Shown one piece after another: positions 43,590-51,534 of a stretch of 64,000 bases of DNA. A model generated the notes under the pieces. The model worked only from the letters and a program-made list of their open reading frames with translations, was not told the DNA's origin and searched no databases. The stretch is from Hyphomicrobium denitrificans ATCC 51888 (GTDB lineage Bacteria > Pseudomonadota > Alphaproteobacteria > Rhizobiales > Hyphomicrobiaceae), in NCBI RefSeq assembly GCF_000143145.1, contig NC_014313.1, forward strand, positions 124,001-188,000, given 5' to 3'. The position numbers and the translations under genes are program-made. Each line of letters opens with the position of its first letter. The stretch's first letter is position 1.

Positions 43590-43797
43590 AAATACGGTGA
43601 TAGTCTTCCCGGTCGCGCGCATCACCGACGAAATAGCCGAGAACGAAGGGCGCGACACCAGCGAGCGCCAGTAGCCACCACGATCCGGAATCAATCCAGG
43701 ATCGAACGTAAGATCCGTACCAGAAGCAAAACGCAAGCGTACCGATGATGACAACCAGAGCGGCAATCCCGCCCGGGTTGAATACCGGTTCTCTCAT
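43555..43797 (-). CDS. Small membrane protein on the opposite strand within the late operon
   Basis: 80 residues with two to three hydrophobic helices (GGIAALVVIIGTLAFCFW; WWLLALAGVAPFVLGYFVGD) and a basic tail. Starts at 43797 with a G-rich site upstream; overlaps the ejection gene by 35 bases tail to tail. Its orientation against the late genes suggests a separately expressed lysogeny or moron gene, by inference. Confidence 0.5.
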   Translation of the reverse strand: MREPVFNPGGIAALVVIIGTLAFCFWYGSYVRSWIDSGSWWLLALAGVAPFVLGYFVGDARDREDYHRIFNWLARKFGSR

Positions 43798-43811
43798 CTA
43801 GGACCCCCCGC

Positions 43812-45161
43812 ATGACTGACTCAACCTATGTGTTCCCCCCTGGGGAACGCATCACAGATGATTCAACCGGTGCTCCGATCTCTGGAGCGACGATCTATTT
43901 CTATGACGCTCAGACCACTAATGCCAAAACGGTCTATGCCGATGCCGATCTGACCGCAAGTCTCGGAACCTCGGTTGTCACGGATTCCCAAGGCTATCCG
44001 ACAACCAACGGCATCACCCGGACCCTGATCTATGTCGGGACAGCACCGTATAAGATCGTCATCAAGGACAGCAGCTCCAACACCATTGCGACGCACGATA
44101 ATATCCCCGGCGCCGTCGTTTCTGCATCGTCCAGCGATGTTGCCGTCACCGCATCGTTTCCCGTCGTCACGAAATCCCTGAACTACACGGTCGTCAAAGA
44201 CGATCAGAACAGCCTGTTCAAAATCAATTGCTCATCAGGCGACGTGACGCTCACCCTGCCGTCTGCGGTCGCAATGGGGAACGGCTGGTGCATTCGGGTC
44301 CAGCACGCCGGATCGGCAAATCAGGCGATCCTGGCAACTGTATCCTCGCAGCTCATTTCCGAAGGCTCGAAATCGTTTTCGACCGGATATGCGCTGGCGC
44401 TCAACGGCGAAGACATCGAACTCAGGTCGGATGGTGGAAACTGGAGCGTCGTTTCCCACACCTCGCCTTTCATCAAAGTCGCTCAGGGCATCATTCCGAT
44501 CACGGATAGGCTTTCGGCCCCGCCGGTCTCTCCGCAGCATGGGGCGTTCTATCTCCTCACGTCATCTCCATCCGGCGCATGGTCGACCTTCTCCCAGCAC
44601 GACATCGTGCAGTATCACGGTGGATCTGCAGCCTGGGTGAACTTCACCCCGTACACGGATTGCGGATGGTTCGCGTACGTCGCGGATGAAAATCTGAACT
44701 ATCAGTTCCGAGACTCGGCTTGGGTGCCAGAGAGCGCAACCAATTCAGTTGCCGGAACGGTCAAGACGGCAAGTCAGGCGGTGCAGGAAACCTCAACGGC
44801 AACCGATACCGCAGTCACGCCCGCAACTCAGCAGTTCCATCCGAGTTCTCCGAAATGGTGGCTGGAAGCCACAGTATCGGGCGGCACCCCGACCGTCGTG
44901 GCCTCATACAACAACACGTCAATAACCGATGCGAACGTGGGCGTTTTGACAGCAACGATCGCGACGGATTTTTCCAGTGCGAACTGGGCATGTCACGTTA
45001 CCTGCCGGGGGCCGGACACCACGCAAGGGCGTGCTGGATGGGTGTACGACTCGTCGCAGTCCGCAGGAGCAATTACCGGTCTCTGCTACACCCTCGGTAG
45101 TTCATCGCCCTCGAATACAGACCCAACGGCTTGGTATCTCTCGGGGCTCGGCGATCAATGA
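43812..45161 (+). CDS. Tail fibre / appendage protein with DUF2793-like segment
   Basis: 449 residues. N-terminal SGATIYFYDAQTTNAKTVYA is typical of fibre head-binding domains. A central segment (~225-305: GAFYLLTSSPSGAWS, HDIVQYHGG, GWFAYVADENLNYQF) matches DUF2793-like fibre modules, and a C-terminal beta domain follows. May be a second receptor-binding protein besides the tailspike. Confidence 0.72.
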   Translation: MTDSTYVFPPGERITDDSTGAPISGATIYFYDAQTTNAKTVYADADLTASLGTSVVTDSQGYPTTNGITRTLIYVGTAPYKIVIKDSSSNTIATHDNIPGAVVSASSSDVAVTASFPVVTKSLNYTVVKDDQNSLFKINCSSGDVTLTLPSAVAMGNGWCIRVQHAGSANQAILATVSSQLISEGSKSFSTGYALALNGEDIELRSDGGNWSVVSHTSPFIKVAQGIIPITDRLSAPPVSPQHGAFYLLTSSPSGAWSTFSQHDIVQYHGGSAAWVNFTPYTDCGWFAYVADENLNYQFRDSAWVPESATNSVAGTVKTASQAVQETSTATDTAVTPATQQFHPSSPKWWLEATVSGGTPTVVASYNNTSITDANVGVLTATIATDFSSANWACHVTCRGPDTTQGRAGWVYDSSQSAGAITGLCYTLGSSSPSNTDPTAWYLSGLGDQ

Positions 45162-45601
45162 CGCGGGAGAGGATCCTCGACACCAGAACGGGTGGAACGG
45201 TCGCCGTCACCTGCCCGGCGGAGAGCGGCATCAGCTATTTGATGCGCGGGGCCGCCGATCCGTTTCATCCCTGGCACGGACGGGCGTGGTGGTTCTGGAT
45301 CGTCCAGTTCAACCGGATGCTTGCCCGCGGCGTGAAGCCCGGAGCCGCTTATCGATACGCCCGGATGATGATGACCGGCGGATGCAGCCGGCGGCAGGCG
45401 ATCGAGATCATCGCGGAACGGGACTGCGGACATTTGGGAACGGCGATCGAGATTGTCGACATCGACGACCTTCCGAAAGACCGGACCTACCGCGCCGCCT
45501 GGCGAAGAAGCCGAAACGGCGGGCCTGTCTGGGTTGACGAGGACCGCGCCCAGCAAATCGATGAAGAGCGCATGTGGAGAGACTTCGATGCGAGAGCCTG
45601 A
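45158..45601 (+). CDS. Phage protein, unknown
   Basis: 147 residues from ATG 45158 (ATGA overlap). Contains Trp-rich WHGRAWWFWIVQFNRML and a helical basic part. No family recognised. Lies between the fibre and lysis genes. Confidence 0.58.
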   Translation: MTRERILDTRTGGTVAVTCPAESGISYLMRGAADPFHPWHGRAWWFWIVQFNRMLARGVKPGAAYRYARMMMTGGCSRRQAIEIIAERDCGHLGTAIEIVDIDDLPKDRTYRAAWRRSRNGGPVWVDEDRAQQIDEERMWRDFDARA

Positions 45602-45935
45602 AGAGATGGGCTGGTACGCCGTCACGATAGAGGATGGATCGGAACGGGTGATGCACGCGGCTGTTGCTCGCGCTCCGGAACACGCACGGCGGATCAGTGA
45701 GCAGGAAGCGCGGGCGATATCGGAGGCGCTCCGGCTCGAGCGCGGGGACGATCCGGCGCCGACCGCTCCGGCGGCCGAAGTCGACCTCTCCGGAATTAAC
45801 GCGCGCCTCGACGCTCTCAGCGAAGAGTCAATCGCTCACACGGAAAAGCTCGAAGCCATCACCAGTCAGGTTGAACGCGTTGAAGGCGCTGTCAACGACA
45901 TGACGGCGGGCCTCACGGGGGAGAAGATGGAATGA
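45588..45935 (+). CDS. Coiled-coil protein, unknown
   Basis: 115 residues from ATG 45588, overlapping the previous gene. The second half is an acidic coiled coil (INARLDALSEESIAHTEKLE). Overlaps the endolysin start by 4 bases. Confidence 0.58.
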   Translation: MREPEEMGWYAVTIEDGSERVMHAAVARAPEHARRISEQEARAISEALRLERGDDPAPTAPAAEVDLSGINARLDALSEESIAHTEKLEAITSQVERVEGAVNDMTAGLTGEKME

Positions 45936-46729
45936 CTAAATGGCTCGATATCGCATGGGAACAAGAGCAGTCGGACGTCGAAGAGATCGCTGGGCCGGCC
46001 GCAAATGCGACGATCATCAACTACTTCGCGGGCGTGGATCGGCCCGACGTTAAATCCGATGAGATCGCCTGGTGCGCAGCCTTTTATTTCTGGTGTCTGA
46101 AACGCGCGGGCGCCGATCTGACGCCTATCCCGAAGGCGGAACGATTGCTCGCGTACTCGGCGACAAGGTTCGGCACACGGATACCAGAACCTCGCGTCGG
46201 CTGCGGTTGCATTATGAAGCGGACCGGAGGCCATCACGTTACGTTCGTCACCAAGTGGACGAAGACGACGATAACCGGTGTCGGCGGGAACCAGTCGAAC
46301 AAGGTTTGCGAGGCGACGTTCAAGCGAACCGCTGACATGGTGTTTATCTGGCCTGAGATCGTGACGCAGAAGCAAGTCGATCAGGTGTCGGATATCGCGG
46401 CGACGGCCAAGACAATTCAAGCCGACATAGCCAAGACGGGGATTTCGAATACAACCAATCAACTCTTGCCGTCTCTGCCAGATGCTTTGCCACCGCATGA
46501 GCAGTTAGCGCATTCGGCAAGCGCATTGAAATCGTCCCTTCAGACAGGGTTCGATTTCGCGACTTTCTCATATTCAAAAATCTGGTTCGTCGTTGCGGCG
46601 CTCAGCGCCTACTGGGTGCTGCGCATCGCCTGGAATTCGAATTGGATCAGGAAGTGGCGGCACGAAGACGCTGCGACTGGCGTGCAGCCGCTGCCGGTTC
46701 CCGTCACTGAGATGGAGGGAGCGGTCTGA
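45932..46729 (+). CDS. Endolysin, TIGR02594/CHAP-like cysteine peptidase with C-terminal membrane helix
   Basis: 265 residues. Catalytic Cys48 in EIAWCAAF and His101/102 in GGHHVTFV, plus GVGGNQSN, match the TIGR02594 NlpC/P60-like group that cuts peptidoglycan peptides. Residues ~212-235 are a membrane helix (SYSKIWFVVAALSAYWVL) near the C-terminus. The helix could tether or help export the enzyme and is unusual for an endolysin. Rz and Rz1 follow. Confidence 0.8.
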   Translation: MTKWLDIAWEQEQSDVEEIAGPAANATIINYFAGVDRPDVKSDEIAWCAAFYFWCLKRAGADLTPIPKAERLLAYSATRFGTRIPEPRVGCGCIMKRTGGHHVTFVTKWTKTTITGVGGNQSNKVCEATFKRTADMVFIWPEIVTQKQVDQVSDIAATAKTIQADIAKTGISNTTNQLLPSLPDALPPHEQLAHSASALKSSLQTGFDFATFSYSKIWFVVAALSAYWVLRIAWNSNWIRKWRHEDAATGVQPLPVPVTEMEGAV

Positions 46730-46977
46730 TGGTCGTGATCGAAAACATTCTCGAATTCTTCTTCGACAAGGTTGGCGGCAAACTCATTCTTGGTGGAGCT
46801 CTGATCGCCAGTCTCATCACATGGTTTGCGTACGAACAAAGAAGCATCGGAGCGGCAAAGACAGTCGCGAAGATAGAACAACGGACACAAGCCAATGTCG
46901 AAAAAGCTCAAGCCGCTCGCCGCTCGGTCGAAACCCTTCCTGCTGACAGGCTTACTGATCGCTACCGTAGGGATTAG
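46729..46977 (+). CDS. Rz: Inner-membrane spanin (Rz-like)
   Basis: 82 residues: N-terminal membrane helix (GGKLILGGALIASLITWF) and periplasmic coiled coil (VAKIEQRTQANVEKAQAARR). Overlaps the endolysin by one base and contains the start of Rz1 in another frame, the classic spanin layout. Confidence 0.78.
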   Translation: MVVIENILEFFFDKVGGKLILGGALIASLITWFAYEQRSIGAAKTVAKIEQRTQANVEKAQAARRSVETLPADRLTDRYRRD

Positions 46978-47116
46978 CGGCTGCTCGAGCGTGCCCGTCG
47001 ATTCCGGCTGCCGTTCCTTTAAGCCCATAGGCTGGAGCAAGGCCGACACCGAGCCGACGAAGCGCGCGGTCGTCGCTCACAACAAAGTCTTCGACGCCAT
47101 TTGCCCGAACTCGTGA
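46895..47116 (+). CDS. Rz1: Outer-membrane lipoprotein spanin (Rz1-like)
   Basis: 73 residues in the +1 frame relative to Rz, starting inside it. Signal peptide with lipobox VGISGC; Cys30 would be acylated, leaving a 44-residue mature lipoprotein. Joins with Rz to fuse inner and outer membranes at lysis. Confidence 0.78.
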   Translation: MSKKLKPLAARSKPFLLTGLLIATVGISGCSSVPVDSGCRSFKPIGWSKADTEPTKRAVVAHNKVFDAICPNS

Positions 47117-47131
47117 GGCTCTCGCCAAGAA

Positions 47132-47617
47132 CTAAAAGTTTGCGAACTCGCGATGGTATTGGTTGGCGACTGTCAAATAAGCCGAATACGCCTCTTCTCT
47201 CGTGTCATAGCAACCGATGTTGATCTGATTACCGTTGACTCGTAGCTGCGCAAACCACTTCTTTCTATCGGCGCGCCAACAAACGCCTTTGAGTCCAGAT
47301 GTATTTCTCGGGGGCTTTTTACGGTTATATAGGTTTTCGGATCGTGTGGCCTCGCGAAGATTGGCAAGCCGATTGTCGCCTTTCTGGCCATTGATATGGT
47401 CGATCTCAGCAACGGGCCACGCTCCAGTCTCGTAAAGCCAAGCAAGCCGATGTTGGAGATAGCGTCTGCTATCAATACTTATGTCTTTGTAGCCGGTATT
47501 GTTTGTTCTTCCGGCGACATCTCCGACCTTGACTCTATTGCTTCTCGAAATCTTCCACAAGAACACGCCGGTGTTCGGATCGTAGTCGAGAAGTTCTCTC
47601 AGTGTTTTCTGATCCAT
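47132..47617 (-). CDS. HNH homing-type endonuclease with AP2 domain (copy 4 of 4)
   Basis: 161 residues from ATG 47615-47617 (MDQKTLRELLDYDPNTG). QHRLAWLYETGAWP, EIDHINGQKGDNR, LREATRSEN, then NTSGLKGVCWRADRKKW and QYHREFANF. Inserted between the spanins and the accessory genes, on the strand opposite to late transcription. The divergent copies suggest separate arrivals or old duplications. Confidence 0.88.
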   Translation of the reverse strand: MDQKTLRELLDYDPNTGVFLWKISRSNRVKVGDVAGRTNNTGYKDISIDSRRYLQHRLAWLYETGAWPVAEIDHINGQKGDNRLANLREATRSENLYNRKKPPRNTSGLKGVCWRADRKKWFAQLRVNGNQINIGCYDTREEAYSAYLTVANQYHREFANF

Positions 47618-47652
47618 ATCGGAAGAGTATCTAATTCGAGGAATCGCGAGAA

Positions 47653-48429
47653 ATGCCCGATTACGTTCCTCCACAGAATAAGAAGGACTCCGAATTAACA
47701 TATCGGATGTCGTTTTTGCCGTTCGGGACCTACGCAAACCCGGACGGAACGGAATCTCTCGGGCTTGCAATTCCTGGAATGATCCAAGAGCCGATCAACG
47801 CACTTTCTCGTCTCTTCGGCACGCCTTCCAATCCAGGAACCTTCGGACAAGGCCCAGATGCACCGGGCAATGCCGACGATATGCGCACCCTCCTGATGTC
47901 GATGTACGGCGGGAATGCGATGAACCCGGCAGCGGCTATACCAAAAGGAGCGCTTTCATCTGGCGCCCTTCGCGAGGCGCCGCAGCGCATGTATCACGGG
48001 ACCGCGGCGGCAGAGGACTTCCGGAATTTTAAGCCGAGCTCCGAAGGCTCATTCGGCCCCGGTGTCTATCTCTCTGAAAGCCCCGCCGTCGCCTCAGAGC
48101 GGGCTCTTACAGATACCGGATCACGCGTGTTCCCGGTCGATGCGCAAGGTCCGTTTGCATCCGTGGATGATTACCTGACTGCGCTCCATGGCAATGGGAG
48201 AGATCCAGTCGCAGCACAGCAGTCGCTTGGACAACAGGGCTACACGGGCGTTTCTGGCGACCTTGGGAGCTATGGCCATCCGGCGCCTGTCACGAACGTT
48301 TTTCAACCTGGGAGCATCCGCAGCGCCACGACGGGCGAAACCCTCTACTCAGACGGCCTTCCGTCGATCTGGGGCAACGCTCTTGCACCCTCTCAAGACG
48401 AACCCCGTAACGCTCTCCTGAACTACTAG
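47653..48429 (+). CDS. ADP-ribosyltransferase-like phage protein
   Basis: 258 residues. The segment RMYHGTAAAEDFRNFKPSSE ... GPGVYLSESPAVASERAL (His115, Tyr139) resembles the H-Y part of ADP-ribosyltransferase-like folds found in phage PolyVal and ejected proteins. A third catalytic acid cannot be placed with confidence. The N-terminal ~100 residues look unstructured and Gly/Pro/Asn-rich, as in virion-associated proteins. Either an ejected effector or a moron; activity unproven. Confidence 0.55.
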   Translation: MPDYVPPQNKKDSELTYRMSFLPFGTYANPDGTESLGLAIPGMIQEPINALSRLFGTPSNPGTFGQGPDAPGNADDMRTLLMSMYGGNAMNPAAAIPKGALSSGALREAPQRMYHGTAAAEDFRNFKPSSEGSFGPGVYLSESPAVASERALTDTGSRVFPVDAQGPFASVDDYLTALHGNGRDPVAAQQSLGQQGYTGVSGDLGSYGHPAPVTNVFQPGSIRSATTGETLYSDGLPSIWGNALAPSQDEPRNALLNY

Positions 48430-48468
48430 TGCCCGCGTTCCAACAACCGGAACGAAAGAACATGTCAA

Positions 48469-48729
48469 ATGCAGGACTCTCCCGGGTCGCTTCCGCCCTG
48501 GCTTATGAACTGGATGCTGGGCGTGGAAAGCCGCTTAGGGAACATCCAGGGTCAACTTCGGCACCTTGGAGCCAAGACTACGGAGAGGGCCGAAGGACGC
48601 CCAACCTGGCAGCCTCGCGATTACATGGCGGCGGGAGCTGGTATAGCGATGGTTCTGGCAGCGATCGCGGACAAGATCGGGTGGACAACCCTCGCAGCTT
48701 CCCTGGTCAAGCTCTATGGCGGACGATGA
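48469..48729 (+). CDS. Holin-like small membrane protein candidate
   Basis: 86 residues. A charged N-terminal half (ESRLGNIQGQLRHLGAKTTE) precedes a membrane helix (YMAAGAGIAMVLAAIADKIG) and a short amphipathic end. Could be a holin displaced from the endolysin/spanin genes, or a virion-lysis accessory. A competing frame over the same bases has worse composition. Confidence 0.48.
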   Translation: MQDSPGSLPPWLMNWMLGVESRLGNIQGQLRHLGAKTTERAEGRPTWQPRDYMAAGAGIAMVLAAIADKIGWTTLAASLVKLYGGR

Positions 48730-48803
48730 AGGCTGCCCTCTGCCCCGGGACGTGGGTGTTTTGTGTCTGCCTCGCCATAGCGACGTTCATAGTGGTGGTT
48801 TAG
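48726..48803 (+). CDS. 25-residue membrane peptide, last prophage gene
   Basis: ATG overlaps the previous stop (ATGA). MKAALCPGTWVFCVCLAIAT start, almost wholly hydrophobic. Could be a holin partner; support is limited to overlap and pattern. Confidence 0.38.
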   Translation: MKAALCPGTWVFCVCLAIATFIVVV

Positions 48804-48860
48804 GTGGGACACTACGGCTTGCGACGCAAAGAAACACCGATGGCACATTTTGCGTCCCAC
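48804..48860. promoter_or_regulatory. Candidate integrase arm-type sites next to attR
   Basis: GTGGGAC at 48804-48810 and its inverse GTCCCAC at 48854-48860, 36-92 bases inside attR. Matches the pair beside attL. As RNA these would also form a stem of eight pairs (GGTGGGAC/GTCCCACC), so a terminator-like role for the late operon end is an alternative. Confidence 0.4.
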
Positions 48861-48871
48861 CATCAATTAAG

Positions 48872-49279
48872 TCATTGATCTTTGGCGTTTTTGACACTCC
48901 CGTAGGGAGGCAATAGCAGGCGCATCTCGCTCGCGATGAGAAACGCAACGACGATGGGCGCCATCAGCGGCGTCGGCAATTCGGAGCTGCGCGGTTTGCG
49001 AAAGATCAAAATCCAACTGACGGCGAAACACGCGACGGCAACGACTTGGGATACGCCTCCTTTGAGAAAAAAGATCGAGACTAGAAACGCAATGAAGAGT
49101 GCGCGTGCTGGATTGTCACGGATTTTTTGGCTAAGCTTTTCCGCGATGGAGTAGACGGATGCTGCTGAAAGCATATGAGCCACGTTGTCGTTTGCCGTCT
49201 CGTCCGACTTTGACGGCGAATCGCGACGCATTGCACTGGGATGGTTCAACTGGATAATTCCTGTCCCGCGCGCATGCAA
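48872..49279 (-). pseudogene. O-antigen ligase/polymerase, N-terminal half cut off by the prophage
   Basis: Residues from the start to PPYGS are host; the last seven codons before the stop (48872) come from phage DNA. Membrane helices visible: ALFIAFLVSIFFLKG, VVAVACFAVSWILIF and LMAPIVVAFLIASEM. The start is uncertain: ATG 49279, ATG 49228 (425-residue restored protein) or ATG 49174. It is divergent to the glycosyltransferase at 49274. Joined to 4326-5273 it makes a protein of about 425-442 residues, normal for this family. Confidence 0.88.
48896..48909. repeat. attR core: 14-bp direct repeat, right prophage end
   Basis: Second copy of actcccgtagggag. To its right the minus strand encodes the N-terminal half of the host O-antigen ligase (reading ...LLLPPYGS). 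To its left it reads into phage DNA as V-K-N-A-K-D-Q-stop, which is the native C-terminus of the phage integrase. Recombination with attL would rejoin PPYGS to PTATFGSGVS and restore the host gene in frame. Confidence 0.93.
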
Positions 49280-50008
49280 GTCTTCGTCATCAACCTCGCA
49301 TCAGCTACAGATCGCCTCGCCTATATCAGCGGTCAGATTGGTGGTCCGTTCGAACGCATCGAAGCGGTTCGTGGCGAAGCGGTGCCGGAGCGACTGAAGG
49401 CAAATTTCAGCGGAACAGTATCGCTGCTGCCGGGTGAGATCGGCTGTTACGCCAGTCATCTCATCGCCGCTGAAAACATTGTCGCGCGCGGATTGCCTTA
49501 CGCCGTTGTGCTCGAGGACGATGCTATCCTGGCGAGCGACTTTCATGAGGTCGTGGAGACTTGCGTCAAGCATTTGCCAGCAGGGTGGGACATCGTCGCC
49601 TTGTCTGACGTCAAGAGCCTTCCGCACTGCCGCCTTTCGCAATTGAGCGGCGAGCGCTGGCTGGTACGGTACGCGCATTTTCCGAAGACAACGACCGCCT
49701 ACGTTCTCAGTCAGTCGGGTTGTCGGAAGTTGCTGGCGTCGCGTCCAAGGACGCGTCCGGTGGACGTCGATATTCGGTACGGTTGGGAAATGGGACTCAA
49801 CGGTTATGGCATTCTGCCTCCGCCTGCCGGGCCGAGCGAGAAATTCGAGTCGTCGATCCCGAAGAGTGTGCGGCGGAGATTCTATTGGCGGTCGCATCCG
49901 TTGCGTTATCTCAAGGGGCGCATTAACGGCGTGCGAAATCTTGGGCTGGCGAATTCGGTTCGGGCGTATCTGGGACGTTCATCCAAATCTGCAGTTACCC
50001 GCCAATAG
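49274..50008 (+). CDS. Family 25 glycosyltransferase (LPS-type)
   Basis: 244 residues starting MQVFVINLASATDRLAYISG. GEIGCYASHLIAAENIV and VVLEDDAIL (metal-binding acidic motif) near ~60-85, TTTAYVLSQSG and RPVDVDIRYGWEMGL later: the GT25 pattern of LPS/galactosyltransferases. Acts in the cytoplasm on a lipid-linked glycan. First gene of the polysaccharide cluster right of the prophage. Confidence 0.85.
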   Translation: MQVFVINLASATDRLAYISGQIGGPFERIEAVRGEAVPERLKANFSGTVSLLPGEIGCYASHLIAAENIVARGLPYAVVLEDDAILASDFHEVVETCVKHLPAGWDIVALSDVKSLPHCRLSQLSGERWLVRYAHFPKTTTAYVLSQSGCRKLLASRPRTRPVDVDIRYGWEMGLNGYGILPPPAGPSEKFESSIPKSVRRRFYWRSHPLRYLKGRINGVRNLGLANSVRAYLGRSSKSAVTRQ

Positions 50009-50226
50009 CGGATAGAAATGTTCGCGCTAAACTCAAGCTCGTGCGGCGTTTGACCCAGCAGTCAAGTGTTGTCATCGAAGATTGATTGCCGTTATCTCAG
50101 GCCGTCTCTGGTCGAGACTTTGCGCGGTAAAAGAGAGCCTCGAATTTGTCACGTCTACTCGTTTCTTGAGACGAAACGTCCTCTTAAGAATCGGCCTGTT
50201 TTTCGTAGTGGGGCAGTTGCAGGTTG

Positions 50227-51534
50227 ATGACATTTCTCGTGAAGCGTTGGGCGGCGGTTTTACGGTTTCTGCCGATATCGACGGCAGGCTTTGCTGCGGT
50301 CACCGTGGTGAAGGCTGGTGCAGGCCTACTTATCGTCAAGGTCATATCTGCTGGATTTGGCCCCGAGGCATTCGGGCAATTGGCGCAGCTGATGACGGTT
50401 GTCGCCATCGTCAGCATGTTGGCTGGTGGAGGAACTACCAACGCACTCATCCAGAGCCTTGTCAGCGCGGTCTCGGAGCAAGACCGCCAACGGCGTCTGA
50501 CTGCTGCATTCAAAATTTATCTCGCGCAATCGATCATCGTATCGGTTGCGCTCATTGCGGGGAACGCTCTGTTCGCCCGATTTTTGCTTCAGGATAACAC
50601 TCTATCATGGCTGTTTCTGCTGCTTGCCGCTACGCAATGGGTCGTCGGCGCTAATAATCTCTCGCAAGCCATGCTGACAGCCATGCAGCGCAGCCGTGTC
50701 ATCATATTATCAAATATGATCGGGACATGTGTTGGAGCATTTGTATTCATCGCTTGTGTCTGGCCGGGGAATTATGCAGGGGCCGCGCTTGGTATTGTTC
50801 TCTATCCGGTGGTCGGTGCGGTCATAGGGCTGTGGTTTGCAGCTAAGACCATCCCGCTCAGCTGGCGTCGTCCCGTATGGGCCACGACGCGCGACGACAT
50901 CACGAACCTATTGTCCTATTCGGGCGTGGTCGTCATTTCGCTCGCGGCAGTTCCGCTCGCTCAGATTTACGTGCGCGATATTGTCGGCGGCCGATTTGGC
51001 TGGGAGGTCGTCGGCTATTGGCAAACCGTATTGAAAATATCCGATGTCTACATGCAGTTCTTCGGCATGCTTATGATATACCAGGCGCTTCCTTATTATT
51101 CGGCAGCGACTTCGCTGGCGGACTTAGACAAACGCTGGCGCCATGTCATGTATCCGATTCTTGGACTCATGGTTGGGGGGCTTTGCCTGTTTTACCTCCT
51201 GCGCGAATTCGTATTGCGCGTTCTTTTCTCAGAAGCATTCTTGCCCGCTCAGCAGTTTGTCCTGCCTTGCATTGTTGGCGATTTTTTTCGTATTGCGGGA
51301 GTGTTTTTTGTTTTTTACGGCATATCCCAAGGGGCGCGTCTGATGCCAATTCTATTCGATCTCACTCAGGCTATTCTTTTAGTCGCCGTCGCTATTCTGC
51401 TTTTGCCTGTCTATGAAGGAATGGCGCCCGCCTATGCCACTCTTTTTGCGGGTTTCGGGGGCTTTATTGTGATGGTTGCCGTGCGCGCCGTGCGCCGATC
51501 GCATTGGAAAGCTAAATTAGAAAGCGTCGCATGA
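50227..51534 (+). CDS. wzx: Wzx-type polysaccharide flippase
   Basis: 435 residues with about twelve membrane helices (TVVKAGAGLLIVKVISAGFG; LMTVVAIVSMLAGGGTTNAL at the N-terminus), as in O-antigen translocases of the MATE/MOP superfamily. Flips the undecaprenyl-linked repeat unit to the periplasm. More AT-rich than the phage and the nucleotide-sugar genes. Followed by a glycosyltransferase (4-base overlap). Confidence 0.88.
   Translation: MTFLVKRWAAVLRFLPISTAGFAAVTVVKAGAGLLIVKVISAGFGPEAFGQLAQLMTVVAIVSMLAGGGTTNALIQSLVSAVSEQDRQRRLTAAFKIYLAQSIIVSVALIAGNALFARFLLQDNTLSWLFLLLAATQWVVGANNLSQAMLTAMQRSRVIILSNMIGTCVGAFVFIACVWPGNYAGAALGIVLYPVVGAVIGLWFAAKTIPLSWRRPVWATTRDDITNLLSYSGVVVISLAAVPLAQIYVRDIVGGRFGWEVVGYWQTVLKISDVYMQFFGMLMIYQALPYYSAATSLADLDKRWRHVMYPILGLMVGGLCLFYLLREFVLRVLFSEAFLPAQQFVLPCIVGDFFRIAGVFFVFYGISQGARLMPILFDLTQAILLVAVAILLLPVYEGMAPAYATLFAGFGGFIVMVAVRAVRRSHWKAKLESVA

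Larger units (their letters stand above)
5271..48909. mobile_element. P22-like prophage integrated in an O-antigen ligase/polymerase gene
   Basis: A complete-looking temperate phage genome of 43,625 bp (one core copy counted) bounded by the 14-bp direct repeat at 5271-5284 and 48896-48909. Order of modules: integration/excision, recombination, immunity, replication, antitermination, second regulator, tailspike, packaging, portal, capsid, head closure, ejection, tail fibre, lysis, accessory genes. Portal, gp4-like and gp10-like proteins point to a podovirus of P22 type. No essential module is obviously broken, so the prophage may be inducible (inference). Confidence 0.95.

Noticed and set aside
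48429..48803. 124-codon frame overlapping the holin-like gene
   Set aside because: Ser/Gly/Arg-rich composition without domains; the +1 frame at 48469 has a sensible charged-plus-membrane-helix pattern.
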